Assembly: GCA_036346255.1 (NCBI GenBank)
Contig: CM070620.1
Span: 61,862,522-61,926,521, forward strand
Direction of reading: 5' to 3'
Source of the DNA: Ampelocalamus luodianensis
Lineage: Eukaryota; Streptophyta; Magnoliopsida; Poales; Poaceae
DNA length: 64,000 bases
The notes under the pieces were generated by a model. That model saw only the letters and a program-made list of their open reading frames with translations, did not search any database and was not told the DNA's origin. The number at the start of each line of letters is the position of its first letter. The first letter of the stretch is position 1. Of this stretch, positions 20,864 through 32,429 are shown in pieces. The translations under genes and the position numbers were made by a program.

Positions 20864-20875
20864 AAGGGGGTAGAA
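20864..20875 (+). other. Polypurine tract of element B
   Basis: AAGGGGGTAGAA abuts TGTAATACCC of the 3' LTR: the plus-strand DNA primer site. Confidence 0.9.
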
Positions 20876-23179
20876 TGTAATACCCGAAAGTGAGTTAAGT
20901 TTTGAATCGAGGAAGATTAAATTTTGGTTTCGGAGAGATCGATTATTCGGGAAGGATCAAAGCAGAGCGCGGGAGGGACTTTTGGTTGAGAGTCGTTGCT
21001 GCAGTTTTAGAGGGGGAAAATCGCATTTTCGCAACTTGGGCTGGGCCAAGGCCCATTTGGGGTGGCGGCCAAGGGGGCTCCTCCCACCAACCCTAGCCGA
21101 ACCCCTCCCTTCTCCCCACACCCTTTCGGCCGCCACTCCCACCTCCCCACCTCCCCACCTCTCCACCTCCTCCACCCTCTCTTGCGCCTCCCCATCCCCA
21201 CATCACCCCATTGTTGCTGGCCAAGGAGGAGAAGGATCCCCCTTGCAGCCGGCCAAGAAAGAAGGGGAAGGAGAAAAGAAGAGAAGGGGGAAGAAGGAGA
21301 GGAAGAAGAGAAGAGAAGAAGAGGGAGGAGAAGGGATCCGCAGCGTAATTGTGGAGATCTTCATCCCCGCTGTGCGCTCTCCTCGTTTCGGCAAGGGTAA
21401 CCCGTGGTTCGTCGCTTTAGGTCAATTTCTAGTTGTCTTATTTTCGGATGTCAGTTCGTCGGTATTATGCAGCAGCGAAGCTTGTCGGTTTTGTCTGGGT
21501 TAGAGGCAGATTTGGGTCTGGGCATCTCCTAGAAAGTTGTGGGTATCGTAGTTATCTTTCATTGCCGACAAGAATCAGGTCATTCGGACTTCGGTAGCCA
21601 AAGTTATGATTTTTTTAGTGCTATGATGTTTCTGTGGGTTTCAGTTTTGACAGTGTCGGTTTAACCTGATTTAAACTTGCTGTTAGAGGAGTTTCCAGAG
21701 GGTCTCACCATAACGAAAAATGAAGCTAATTCTCTTAGCTTTCAGGAAAACTAAAGATCACTGAATTTGGATGAACGTAGAGAAAGTTATGCTATTTTCT
21801 TTATTTCTGTCCAGAATCTTAATGCTGTTGAGCTGCTCTGACTAAAGGGATTGGTAGGGGTAGAAGATGGCCGAATCAGAGGGTCACCCCAACTAGGTTT
21901 ATTTAGGCAACTTAATTATCTTTTCAGAAAGTCCAAGATCATCCTATTTGGACTCCTGATAAGAAAGTTATGAATTTTTGAAGTCTGCTGTCCGCAGTGA
22001 CCGATCGCTAGAAATTAGAAAAAAACTAGACGTGATAAGAAGTTAGCGATTTCGATTGTAATGAAATGTATGATTTTGGTCCAGTATGTTGGTCTTAGTT
22101 TGGGGTTATTTTCTTGTCCAGGTGGCAGCGAGATCCCAAAGGCAGCACCCACTTCACGTCCGCCGTTCTCGCGCGGTTGAGGCAAGTATTCGGGTTTATG
22201 TGTAGAATTGGTTGCGTGTCATAATTGAATGGTGTGTTGTTCATCATTGCCATGTGATTGTGTTGTGGAGATGATTCTAGTTGTTTTGATGTTTGCAAGT
22301 TTTACCTGAGGTTCCTTCATGATGCTATTGTTTACATACTCTGATACATATTGATTTATGTTATTGAAAGTATGATGTGGTAGTACTTATGCATGTTTGA
22401 GCATATTGAGACTTGGTCACGTGGTGATCAAGAGTATTTTGTTGAGGTCCCGTCATGTAATGACAAAGCTTGAGGTCCCCACATTCATGGAATGTGGGCA
22501 ATGGATCTGAGAGGTCCCGTCATTGTGATGACGGCAAAGGTCCCTATACATGTGATGTATAGGTTTCTGGTCCTGTGCCAAAGGGCACAGCAAGGTACTC
22601 ATCGACGGATGAATACCCGCATTACGGTAAAATGCGTAAAGAGATAAAGAACAAAGAGTGCATAGCATTATCATTAAATTTCTAATATTTGAAATGCCAT
22701 GAATGAAGTTGATTAAAGTTGTTTATGCTGTCATGTCTTTATGATTATGCAACCTTGTTGATACTTGGCCGAGTCGTTTGGCTCACCCTTGCTTTGTCTT
22801 GTTATAGGTACATCAGCAAGAACGTCATGCATGGGAGGAGTAGACTTTGGAAAGCACGCACTACCTCACACTATTTATGCAAATGCTAATTAGCGCCACT
22901 TAAGAATAAATAATCGTGTGGTGACTATATATGGATGTTTTGATGTTGATGGTTGGATTACTCTTGGTTATGTGAGTGATGTTAATTGTTTACAATCGTA
23001 TGGTTATCTTATTTGCATGAAAGATTTGGATTATAGAATTGATAATAAATGCCATGGTTATCGGTTGTTACCACGATTTTGTTGTTATTACAAAGGAAGC
23101 TCTGTCGAAAATTTATAGATTATTCTAGTTAGTGTAAGTCTTGTAGCATTCTAGGCTCATGCGGAGCTGGGGTGTTACA
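20876..23179 (+). repeat. Element B 3' LTR
   Basis: 2304 bp, near-identical to 13624-15924. Remaining differences are largely one- to three-base changes, many around CTG/CAG, for example AACTGTG (15658) versus AATCGTG (22911). The hairpin ladder is at 22446-22637 and the candidate intron at 21397-22807. Confidence 0.95.
22446..22637 (+). repeat. Hairpin ladder in the B 3' LTR
   Basis: The same seven units as 15183-15378. Arm bases are missing on both sides of some stems, for instance CCCGTCAT/ATGACAAAG here versus CCTGTCAT/ATGACAGG. Confidence 0.88.
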
Positions 23180-23564
23180 CGCCTGCCCCTTCAATTGGAA
23201 GGCCACGAACTGAGCCCTCATTTCAGATGTCATCCCCAGAGCTCCGAAGTGCCTCTCCATGTGTCGCAGCCAATTAGCTGCGTCGAAAGCGTGTTCGACC
23301 CGCCGAAGGTGTCCACCTCAAAGCGTTCCATTGATGTAATCCCATGGCATACGCCGCGGGTGCCACTGCAGGGGCCACCACAGGAGCGACAACAGGCGCA
23401 GCTGGCGGGGCTCGGTTCTCTCTGCATCTGAAGCAACCTCTTCCTCTCGACTCGCAGGCTAGCTTCTCCCACTACGAATTCCGAACCTCTGGCGGGGGCG
23501 ATGCCTGGCCTCGCCCGGCTCCCTGCCGGCCTCGACCACGACCTCGGCCTCCACCTCTTGCCAT
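23180..23564 (-). pseudogene. gag: Element A gag, N-terminal part
   Basis: The start is chosen at ATG 23564 (minus), giving MARGGGRGRGRGR, matching B gag at 16120 and C gag at 33737. Downstream, ERFEVDTFGGSNTLSTQLIG and CDTWRGTSE resemble the capsid N-terminal region, read in a second phase. The CGCCT duplication of element B (23180-23184) marks the cut; the rest of gag resumes at 13623. Confidence 0.82.
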
Positions 23565-23774
23565 ATCTAATCATCACAGCAAAACAATCAAGCAATAAGC
23601 AATTTCATCATCTAGGACCACAAGAGTAGTCTATCTAGCAGCTATCACACAAGCGAAATCAAAAAAACTCAAAAGCAGCATAATGCAATGCATTAACCCA
23701 TTCCCACCTACTGTGCATAGTGTGTCAAATTTAACCTTTCATATCCACGGACCTACAGCCGCTCTCGATACTAA
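23565..23774 (-). other. Element A leader with damaged primer-binding site
   Basis: About 210 bp between gag and the 5' LTR. The leader motif (TGTGTC/GCACAGTAGGTGGGA) is at 23698-23727. The primer site near 23762-23774 reads as TTAGTATCGAGAG and is mutated compared with B. No ORF. Confidence 0.75.
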
Positions 23775-26002
23775 TCAGAATACAGTTCGTCATGAACCTG
23801 GAATGCTACTAAACAAACTCTAAGGAAGACAATTCTAATAAATTTCAGCAGAACCTCCTTTGTAAAGTTATTTACATGAAGTTTCCAACACACAGGATAA
23901 TCAAATATTAATTAAACTTCCATTCCAAGTCATCAAAGGATAATCAGAAACATGCTAAGAATCCATCATAACTAGAGAGGTATAAAAATTCCACTACTCC
24001 TCATTATTACATTTAATCCATAGCATAAAACAAATCATAATATTCAAAGATCAATCATTCTCTGAGGAGCATTCATCCATATTTAGTTCAAGTAGTATGT
24101 GTGTGACTAGCAGTCTACTTTCCCCCATGCATGTCATTCTTGTCTCGGGTACCTAAACAACCATAAAAGCAAGAGTGAGTCCATAGACTCAGCAAGTACA
24201 TTAAGAAACCATGGCAATAACACACATATAAAGGAGATTAACATTAGAACATCTTGTATGCAAATGCAATGCTCAAGGACTTTTCTCTTTAACTTTCTGT
24301 GTACATTACACCTGTAATGCAGAGTATGCGACCGCCGCCGCATACCCATGCTGTGCGCGCACGCACAGGGACCAATTGCCCGTTACTCCGCAAGTAACGG
24401 GACTCAAGCCCACACTCCACGAGTGAGGATCTCGGCCCGCCACATTCATGACGGGATCTCCAAAGGAAACATACTTGGACACCACGTGACCAAGCCTCAA
24501 CATGATATCTCTATGCAAATGCTTATCATGTAATCATCATCAATTTACCAAAGTACAACATCACTTAATCATAGTAAAGCATGAGCATCATTTGAGCAAT
24601 AACCATACTTAAGCATTCATTAAGTATACCATCTTGCAATGCATCCATACAGCAAATAACACACAATTTAGACAATCATTCAAACAACAATGCACTTGCC
24701 TCAACCGTGCGAAGGTGGATGTCGGGAATGAGGTAGTGCTCCGAGCCAAACCCACACCTGGACAACAATTGAGACAAGCTAAGGCTACCATAAGGGTCCA
24801 ATAACAAAATCATAAACACAACATGAATACATCGTCCGCTAAACGCAACCCCAACGTTAAAGCGAGCTGTCAGATTTCTTTTCCAGAGAACAGCCCCTTC
24901 GAAAATCATAACTAAATGTACAGAAATCCAAATGGAGTGATCTTGGACATTCTGAACAGGTTATTGAATTTCCTTCTAAACCTAGTTGGTGAGGTTCTCT
25001 GATTTGGCCATTTACTAGCCCTACCAATCTGAACAACAGAGTATCAATTTTCGCGTCGGGTCTCTGGACAGCAACAATGAAACTATCATAACTTTTCTAC
25101 GTTCGTCCAAATTTCATGATCTTTAGTTTTCCTGAAAGCTAGAAGGATTATCTACAACTTTCGTTATACTGGGGTTCTCAGATTTCCACTTTATCCATCA
25201 CTTTTAATTGGTTTTCTACAATCTGCCTAAATACTGACAGAGCAGTGGAACAGCAGACTTAGAAAAATCATAACTCTCTAACCGTTAATCGGATTTGAGT
25301 GAACTTGGCGGCCACTGAAAGCTAAGACAATAACCTACAACTCTCTAGGAGACCAAAACTCCAGATTCATCCTTTAAACACATGAAATTTACCCTGCAAG
25401 CTACTGGACGAAAATTGCATAACAGCAGGTCGAGTGCCATCTAAACAAAGACTAACCAAAATCTCTTCCAAGACTAATTATCCTTCAAGAACAACATGTT
25501 ACCCTTGACGACGCTGCGAATGCGAACCCGGATGGCGATCCCTCCTCTTCCTCTTCTCCCTTCTCTTCTCCCTCCTTTCTTCCCTCCTTTCTTCCTCTAT
25601 GGCCGGCTGCAAGGTGAGCTTCTTCTCCTCTAGGCCGGCAGCAATGGAGGGCTCTTGGAGGGGAGGTTGGGGGCGCAAGGGGGAGAGGAACCAGGAGCAA
25701 GAGAGGCGTGGGGAAGGGAAGGAAGGGTATGCCAGGTTGGAGAGGTGGGGGGTGTGGGAGATGGAGGGGGCTGCGGCTAGGGTTGGGGAGGTGGGGGAGT
25801 GCTGCCCCCCACCTTGGCCGGCCACCCCCCTAGGCCACATGGGCCGGCCCAAGCCCAGGTTGTGCTACAACAGCGGTCAACCCCCTCTTTAACAATTAAA
25901 TTAAGAAATCTCCTGTTGGTCCCTCCCAAAAATCCATTGAAATCCTTCCTGAAAGTTTAACCTCTCCCGATTTCTTGTTCGATACAAATTCAGGGTATTA
26001 CA
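23775..26002 (-). repeat. Element A 5' LTR
   Basis: About 2.23 kb, matching 6995-9217; its TGTAACACCCC end is corrupted (about 23775-23785) and the far end is GGGTATTACA. The hairpin ladder at 24304-24460 is more complete than in the 3' LTR: CATTACA/TGTAATG, GTATGCG/CGCATAC, CTGTGCG/CGCACAG, CCCGTTACT/AGTAACGGG. Confidence 0.92.
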
Positions 26003-26007
26003 AAGTC
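26003..26007. repeat. Target-site duplication of element A, right copy
   Basis: AAGTC follows TATTACA and matches 6990-6994. Confidence 0.9.
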
Positions 26008-26855
26008 TTACACAAACTAATAAAATAAAGTGTTTATTAGAACCTAATCAAAGGAATAGAATTGTTACATGCATAAGGTTACAACAGAAGGCATAAAGGT
26101 TGATTTGCATAAAGCAATACATCTTAACCTACAATTACTAAATTTTGATAAAGCAGTTTAATAAATCAAAGTTTAGCTAAAACAGTAAGTAAATGACATA
26201 ATTGTAAACAGTACAGTGCATGAATCCCTCATGCACAGCCAAAAACCGAAACCAGATTTTGAAAATCAAAACTTCTATACAGTGACATCAATTCAAGTTA
26301 TCGTCCACGACCGTGACACGGCTATTGAGCAGTTTATACCTGCAGGGTGTACATCTTTACCCACATGACTTAGCTAGCCCGTTGCCTTCAGATGCCTCCG
26401 AATGATGACATACTTCCTTTGGTATGCCGACCGGGGAAACTAAGATTTACTATTGAGTTGGACCCCCATATGTGAACCGATCTCGCTTAAACAACGCATC
26501 GATAGCATTCGCTAACTGAGGCACACATGTTGCGCCGATAATGCCGATCAAACAATTAAATGCGAATCGGGCTCACTACCCATATTAGGATGCAATCGGC
26601 ACCATTAAGGTATCGTGATATGCTACGGAGCACATATACGCCCTCGCCCTTCTAAGAACATCCGACATCGACATACAAGCTCACATGGCATACAACGCAC
26701 TCATCGGACCAAAGCATCTATGTCATACAAGGTCAATACACATATTCTTACTCTCTGTTTCCAACCCAATAGTCTTAACATTTTACTTAACCAAACGGCG
26801 CCCATACAATCGCATGTGGAAGTACGTGGGGACTTGAATTGAATAGTCGAGTTCG
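26008..26855 (-). repeat. Element D 3' LTR, segment 2
   Basis: Continues segment 1 after element A. The block at 26310-26436 (TGCAGGGTGTAC, TACTTCCTTTGGTATGC) aligns with the E LTR at 39960-40052 and the F LTR at 49300-49395, including the CATAC/GTATG hairpin. It ends at the GTTCG target site of C (26851-26855). No coding capacity seen. Confidence 0.72.
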
Positions 26856-29054
26856 TAACACCTGTGTTCGTCATGAGCCCGGAATGCTACTAAACAACTC
26901 TAATAACTCTAAAGAAGACAATTCTAATAAAAATTTTCAGAACCTCCTTGTAAAGTTAATTACATGAAGGTTCCAACACACAGTAATAATCAAATATTAA
27001 TTAAACTTCCATTCCAAATCATCAAAGAATAATCGAAACATGCTAAGAAACCATCATAACTAGAGAGGTATAACATTCCACTACTCCTCATTATTACATT
27101 TAATCCATAGCATAAGACAGATCATATTATTCAAAGATCAATAACTCTCAAGATCAATCATCCTTATTTAGTTCATGTGGTATGTGTGTGACTAGCACCT
27201 AATTTCCCCATGCATGTCATTCTTGTCTGGGTACCTAAACAACAATAAAGCAAGAGTGAGTCCATAGACTCAGCAAGTACATTAAGAAACCATGGCAATA
27301 ACACACATATAAAGGGAAATTAACATTAAAACATCTCATATGCAAATGCAATGCTCAAGGACTTTTATCTTTAACTTTCGTGTACATTACACTGTAATGC
27401 AGAGTATGCGATCGCCGCCGCCGCATACCCCATGCCTCAGGCGCGCACGCACAGGACCAATTGCCCGTTACTCCGCAAGTAACGGGACCTCAAGCCCACA
27501 CTCCACGCAGTGAGGATCTCGGGCCCGTCACATTCATGACGGGGATCTCCAAAGGAAACATACTTGGGCACCACGTGACCAAGCCTCAACATGATATCTT
27601 TATGCAAATGCTTATCATGTAATCATCATCAAATTACCAAAATTCAACATCACTTAATCATAGTAAAGCATGAGCATCATTTGAACAATAACCATACTTA
27701 AGCATTCATTAAGTATACCATCTTGCAATGCATCCATACAGCAATTAACACACAATTTAGACAATCATTCAAAACAACAATGCACTTGCCTCAACCGTGC
27801 GAAGGTGGATGTCGGGAATGAGGTACTGCTCCCGGAGCCAAACCCACACCTGGACAACAATTGAGACAGGCTAAGGCTACCATAAGGGCCTAATAACGAA
27901 ATCATAAACACAACATGAGTACATGGTCCACTAAACGCAACCCCCAACGTTAAAGCTAGCTGTCAGATTTCCTTTCCAGAGAACAGCCCCCTTCGAAAAA
28001 TCATAACTAAATGTACAGAAATCCAAATGGAGTGATCTTGGACATTCTGAAAAGGTTATTGAATTCCCCTTCTAAACCTAGTTGGTGAGGTTCTCTGATT
28101 CGGCCATTTCCTAGTCCTACCAATCTAAACAACAGAGTATCAATTTTCACGTCGGGTCTCTGGACAGCAACATTGGAACTATCATAACTTTCTCTACGTT
28201 CGTCCGAATTTCATGATCTTTAGTTTTCCTGAAAGCTAGAAGGATTATCTACAACTTTCGTTATACTGGGGTTCTCAGATTTCCACTTTAACCATCACTT
28301 TTAATTGGTTTTCTACAATATGCCTAAATACTGACAGAGCAGTGGAACAGCAGACTTAGAAAAATCATAACTCTCTAACCGTTAATCGGATTTGAGTGAA
28401 CTTGGCGGCCACTGAAAGCTAAGACAATAACCTACAACTCTCTAGGAGACCAAAACTCCAGATTCAACCTCTAACCACACGAAATTTACCCCTGCAAGCC
28501 ACTGGACGAAAATTGCATTACAGCAGGCCGACTACCACCTAAACAAAGACTAACCAAAATCTCTCCCAAGACTAATTATCCTTCAAGAACAGCGTGTTAC
28601 CCTTGACGATGCTGCCGGCTTAACCCCGGATGGCGATCCTTCCTCTTCCTCTTCTCCTTCTCTTCTCCCTCCTTTCTTCCCTCCTTTCTTCCTCTATGGC
28701 CGGCGGCAAGGAGGGCTTCTTCTCCTCAAGGCCGGCAGCAATGGAGAGGAGGTTGGGCGTAAGGGGGAGGAACCAGGAGGTGGTGCGCAAGGGAGGTGGT
28801 GCAAGGGGGAAGGAGAGGAGATGGGGGGCGGCCAAAGGGAGTGGGGGCTCGGCTAGGGTTTGGGAAAAGTGGTGCCTTCCCCCCTTGGCCGCCACCTAAG
28901 GCCCGATGGGCGGAGCCCAAGCCCGGGTTGGCGAAAAACGTGCTTTCACCCTCGCTAGTTGCGAAATCAACTCTTTCCTTTTGATCCTTTTACTAATCAC
29001 GAGAAGTCCCTCCCAAACTCTTTCTCGAACCTCTCGAGCTTTTGGGACATTACA
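26856..29054 (-). repeat. Element C 3' LTR
   Basis: About 2.2 kb. The left end reads TAACACC without the expected TG; the right end is GACATTACA. It contains an AAACCCTAGCC telobox (about 28852-28864, minus), a purine tract, AAGGGTAAC (28596-28604), a hairpin ladder (about 27380-27545) and TTGTTTAG/G (27234-27240). Confidence 0.92.
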
Positions 29055-29086
29055 TTCTACCCTCTTACACAATTCGTCCTCGAATT
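29055..29086 (-). other. Element C polypurine tract and stem-loop
   Basis: On the minus strand, AATTCG-AGGA-CGAATT (29071-29086) is followed by AAGAGGGTAGAA (29055-29066) abutting TGTAATG of the LTR. Confidence 0.85.
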
Positions 29087-30600
29087 AACTAACCCACGCC
29101 AAGGGACGGATATGAAAAGACTTAAAGCACAACACGCACCAGAGAATAATTCGGATATTGCTCGCGCATGCGCCTCCAACTCCCTGTGGCTTCTTTCTGA
29201 TCACACGACCAAAGAACTTTAACATACTTCAGCGTTTTGTTTCTCAAAACCTTCTCCGATTTCTCCAAGATCCGTGACCGGCTTTGACTCAAAGGTCAAA
29301 TCTTGCTCTATGTGTAGAGGCTCTGGCGGTACATGATGCCCGGATCTCGCAAATACTTCTCAAAGCATGGATACATGAAAACATTGTGAACTCCACGCAT
29401 AGACTCGGCAGGTCTAAACGATAAGCCAACTTCCCGATTCGAGCCAAGATCGTGAATGGTCCTATGTACCTTGGGCTAAGTTTCCCTACGTACCGAACCT
29501 CACCACACCTTTAGTGGGGACACTTTCAAGAGCACCGATCCCCACTTCAAATTCCAAGTCTCTTCTTCTCACGTCTGCATAACTTTTGCTCTGCGCTCAG
29601 TATTAATAGGTTCTGCCTCACCGAGCCACTCGCTCTGATCTTTGTACCCAATCCGACCCAAAACGCCTTCTCACCCACGGCTTCCAGCAAAGTGGGGACT
29701 GCACTACGCCCATACAAAACCTCGAACAGAGCGGCTTTATGCTTGAATGATAGCTGTTGTTATAAGCAAATTCTGCTAAGGGCAATTGATCCTCCCGGCT
29801 ACCCTTCCAAGACAAAACACAAGTCCGCAACATGTCCTCCGTGGTGCAGATAGTACGCCTGGCCCCGCCTGCCTGTCTCGTGGATGGAATGTCAGACTCA
29901 GACGGAGCCGTGTGCCCAAGGCACTCAGTAAACTTTCCCAAAACTTGGAGACAAACTTGGCATCTCTCGCGGAAATGATGGTCTTGGCACCCCATGTAAT
30001 CTCACAATCTCCCGCACATAGATGGGAGCTAAATCACTTGGCCGAGTTAGTAGAGCGAATTGGTATAAAGTGTGCGATTTACTCGAGACGATCCACTATC
30101 ACCCACATCGCATCCTTACCCTTGGTGACCGGGTAATGCAACTACAAAATCCATAGAAATATCGTCCCACGGCCATTGCGGAATCTCTAAAGGTTGCAAC
30201 AACCCTGCAGGACGTTTATGTTCCGCCTTCACCTGTTGACAAACACCACATGAGGCCACATAATTAGCTATGTCCACCTTCATCCTTTCCACCGTAAATT
30301 CGCTTAGATCACGATACATCTTCGTTTCACCCGATGAACGATTGTACGGGTACGATGTGCCTCTTTCGAATGTCATCCTTGACCTTCGCTTCGTGGTACG
30401 CAAAGGCGCCCTTAAACCGCAACGCACCACACCCATCCAAACTGAAATCTCCGTCCTGCCCAAATCCAACCGCCAACCCTTTGCAATAATTGATCTTCTG
30501 TTGTGCCTCTCGCACTCGCCCGAATGGCCGACTCCAAGATCACCGTGTTTCAACACGTGCAGTCCCCGCATAGCAAAATGATATACCCATACGGTCAAAG
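29087..30600 (-). pseudogene. pol: Element C integrase and tail, broken
   Basis: The frame at 30116-30721 reaches from the RNase H end (ELIKDYDLSIQYHP) into the zinc region (YVASCGVCQQVKAEHKRP, the CxxC half of HHCC) and the first catalytic Asp (DDISMDFVVALPG). The frame at 29618-29995 gives EDMLRTCVLSWKGS and LAEFAYNNSYHSSI. GPY/F and tail (29090-29600) are recognisable only by nucleotide similarity to A (9230-9780). Frames change at least five times; many shifts fall where A keeps CTG. Confidence 0.8.
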
Positions 30601-32000
30601 TCAGCAATGAGATAATCCAATGTAGCGGGCGTTGCCTTGCGACTAAGAGCATCAGCCACCACATTTGCCTTTCAGGATGGTATTGAATAGATAGATCATA
30701 ATCCTTAATTAGCTCCACCACTGCGCGCCTTTAAATTCAGATCTTCTCGAGTGAAAATATACTTAAGACTCTTGTGATCCGTAAAACATCACAACCTCAC
30801 CATACGATAATGCCTCCAAAGTTTCGTGGCAAACACTACACCGCCAACTCTAAATCATGAGTTGGGTAATTCATTCATGCTTCTTCACCGCCTTGACGCA
30901 TAAGCTATCACCTTCCTTCCCGCATAAGGACACAACCCAACCCAATCCGAGACGCATCGTAGTACATCAGAAATCGCCTCCCGTGCTCGGGAAGTGTAAG
31001 GATAGGGGCGGTCACCGCTTTTCCTTAAGGGTTTGGAAACTATGCTCACAAATCATCATCCCACCGAACTTCACATCCTTCTCGTGAGTCCGGATAAGGG
31101 TTTAGCAATAATGGAGAAATCCCGCACAAAACGCCGATAGTATCCCGCCATGCCGAAAGCTTCTCACTTCTTTGACGTTGGTTGGCGTCTTCCATTCTAC
31201 CATCGTAGAAATCTTACTTGGGTCAACTCGTGATTCCCTTATCATTGATGACATGCCCCGTAAATCCCACTGGACATCCAAAACTCGCACTTTTCGCTTG
31301 GCATAAAATTTATGCTCCTTAGTGTTTCCAACACAAGCCTCTGTGTCGCTCATGTTCACTTCAGTCTTTGAATATATCAAGATATCATCTATAAAGACTA
31401 CCACAAAATCATCCAGTATTCATGCAACATCCTGCTCATAGTCTCCATGAAAGCAATAGGGGCGTTCGTTAGTCCAAAAGACATAACTTTAAATTCAAAT
31501 GCCCATACCTTGTAGAGAATGCCGTCTTCTCAATATCCTCCTTTCGGACAGGATTTGATTATAACCTGATTGAAGGTCAATCTTTGAGAATACCTTGGCC
31601 CTCTCAACCGATCAAATAGATCTTCTATACGAGGCAGAGGATACTTATTCTTGATGGTTAACCGTTAAGAGCACGATAATCAATACACATGCGCCAACTA
31701 CCATCTTTCTTCTTGGTAAATAGAACAGGGCTCCCATGGAGACACACCGGGACGAATGAGATCCTTTGCTTTTAAATCATCCAATCGCTTCTTTAGTTCC
31801 TCCCGAACGGACAGACCAACCGGTGGGGTCATAGAGCAGTCTCGCGCTGTACCAAATCAATTCAACTCTACAGACGAGGTGGGGCATCCTCGGTAGTTCA
31901 CTGGAAAAACATCCAGAACTCCCGAACGACCAAAATTTCTTCTCGCCGCATGGATGAACTTGGCTTCTCCACTAGAGACAAAAGAAACCCATTCTTCACA
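30601..32000 (-). pseudogene. pol: Element C reverse transcriptase and RNase H, broken
   Basis: The frame at 31102-31404 begins with VVFIDDILIYSK (FIDD encoded at 31384-31395), then EHKFYAK and WKTPTNVKEVRSF. Upstream 31405-32000 aligns at DNA level with the RT fingers/palm of A (11590-12100). RNase H lies at about 30640-31100. Homology is strong but no long open frame survives. Confidence 0.82.
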
Positions 32001-32429
32001 GACGCCACCGGGAAAAGACTAGCCATCACAAAAGTGAGTGAGATGGAGCGCTACATTGGAATACTATCTCCCGCCTGCACGGAGCTTGCGGGGTTATTGT
32101 CTTCCAAAACAGAAATGACAAAGACGGTAATTATGCAACCACCCATCCCCAAGATGACATCAAATGGCTCCATCCTCATAACCATCGATTAGCAATGAAC
32201 TCTTCTCCATCTAACGAAATCACACAACCAGACAAATCAGAGCTAGAGAGAATTCCTGTGAGAATTAACTAGAATCGATCGAGCTATTGGTCGCAGACTC
32301 AAACTCGCCTTACTAACAAAATCTAGTGATACAAAAGAAAAGGTAGCCCCGAATCAAATGCAGAACAAGTGCCTCATCAATCCACCAAGAGCGCACTGTC
32401 ACCACATCAGACGACTCACCGACTCGCCG
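32001..32429 (-). pseudogene. pol: Element C protease region, broken
   Basis: The minus strand encodes DSG at 32347-32355 within a LFDSGAT-type loop, and DVILGMDWL homology near 32140-32165. Collinear with A (12330-12600). Confidence 0.75.

Larger units (their letters stand above)
13624..23179 (+). mobile_element. Element B: full-length Ty3/gypsy chromovirus-like retrotransposon nested in A gag
   Basis: A 9.56-kb plus-strand element with two near-identical LTRs (2301 and 2304 bp), a Met-tRNA primer site (15927-15938), gag, protease, RT, RNase H, integrase with GPY/F, a chromodomain-like tail, a polypurine tract (20864-20875) and a 5-bp CGCCT duplication. It is the only plus-strand element in the window. 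The coding region has several frameshifts although the LTRs differ mainly by small CTG-context changes, so some frameshifts may be sequence error. Confidence 0.95.
6995..26002 (-). mobile_element. Element A: full-length Ty3/gypsy chromovirus-like retrotransposon containing nested element B
   Basis: Minus-strand element with LTRs at 6995-9217 and 23775-26002 and a 5-bp AAGTC duplication on both sides. The body runs gag (23564 to 23180, then 13623 to about 12618), protease, reverse transcriptase, RNase H, integrase and a degraded chromodomain-like tail. Gag is split by plus-strand element B with its own duplication. Without B, A is about 9.4 kb, a normal size for a chromovirus with 2.2-kb LTRs. 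It lies inside the LTR of element D. Confidence 0.93.
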
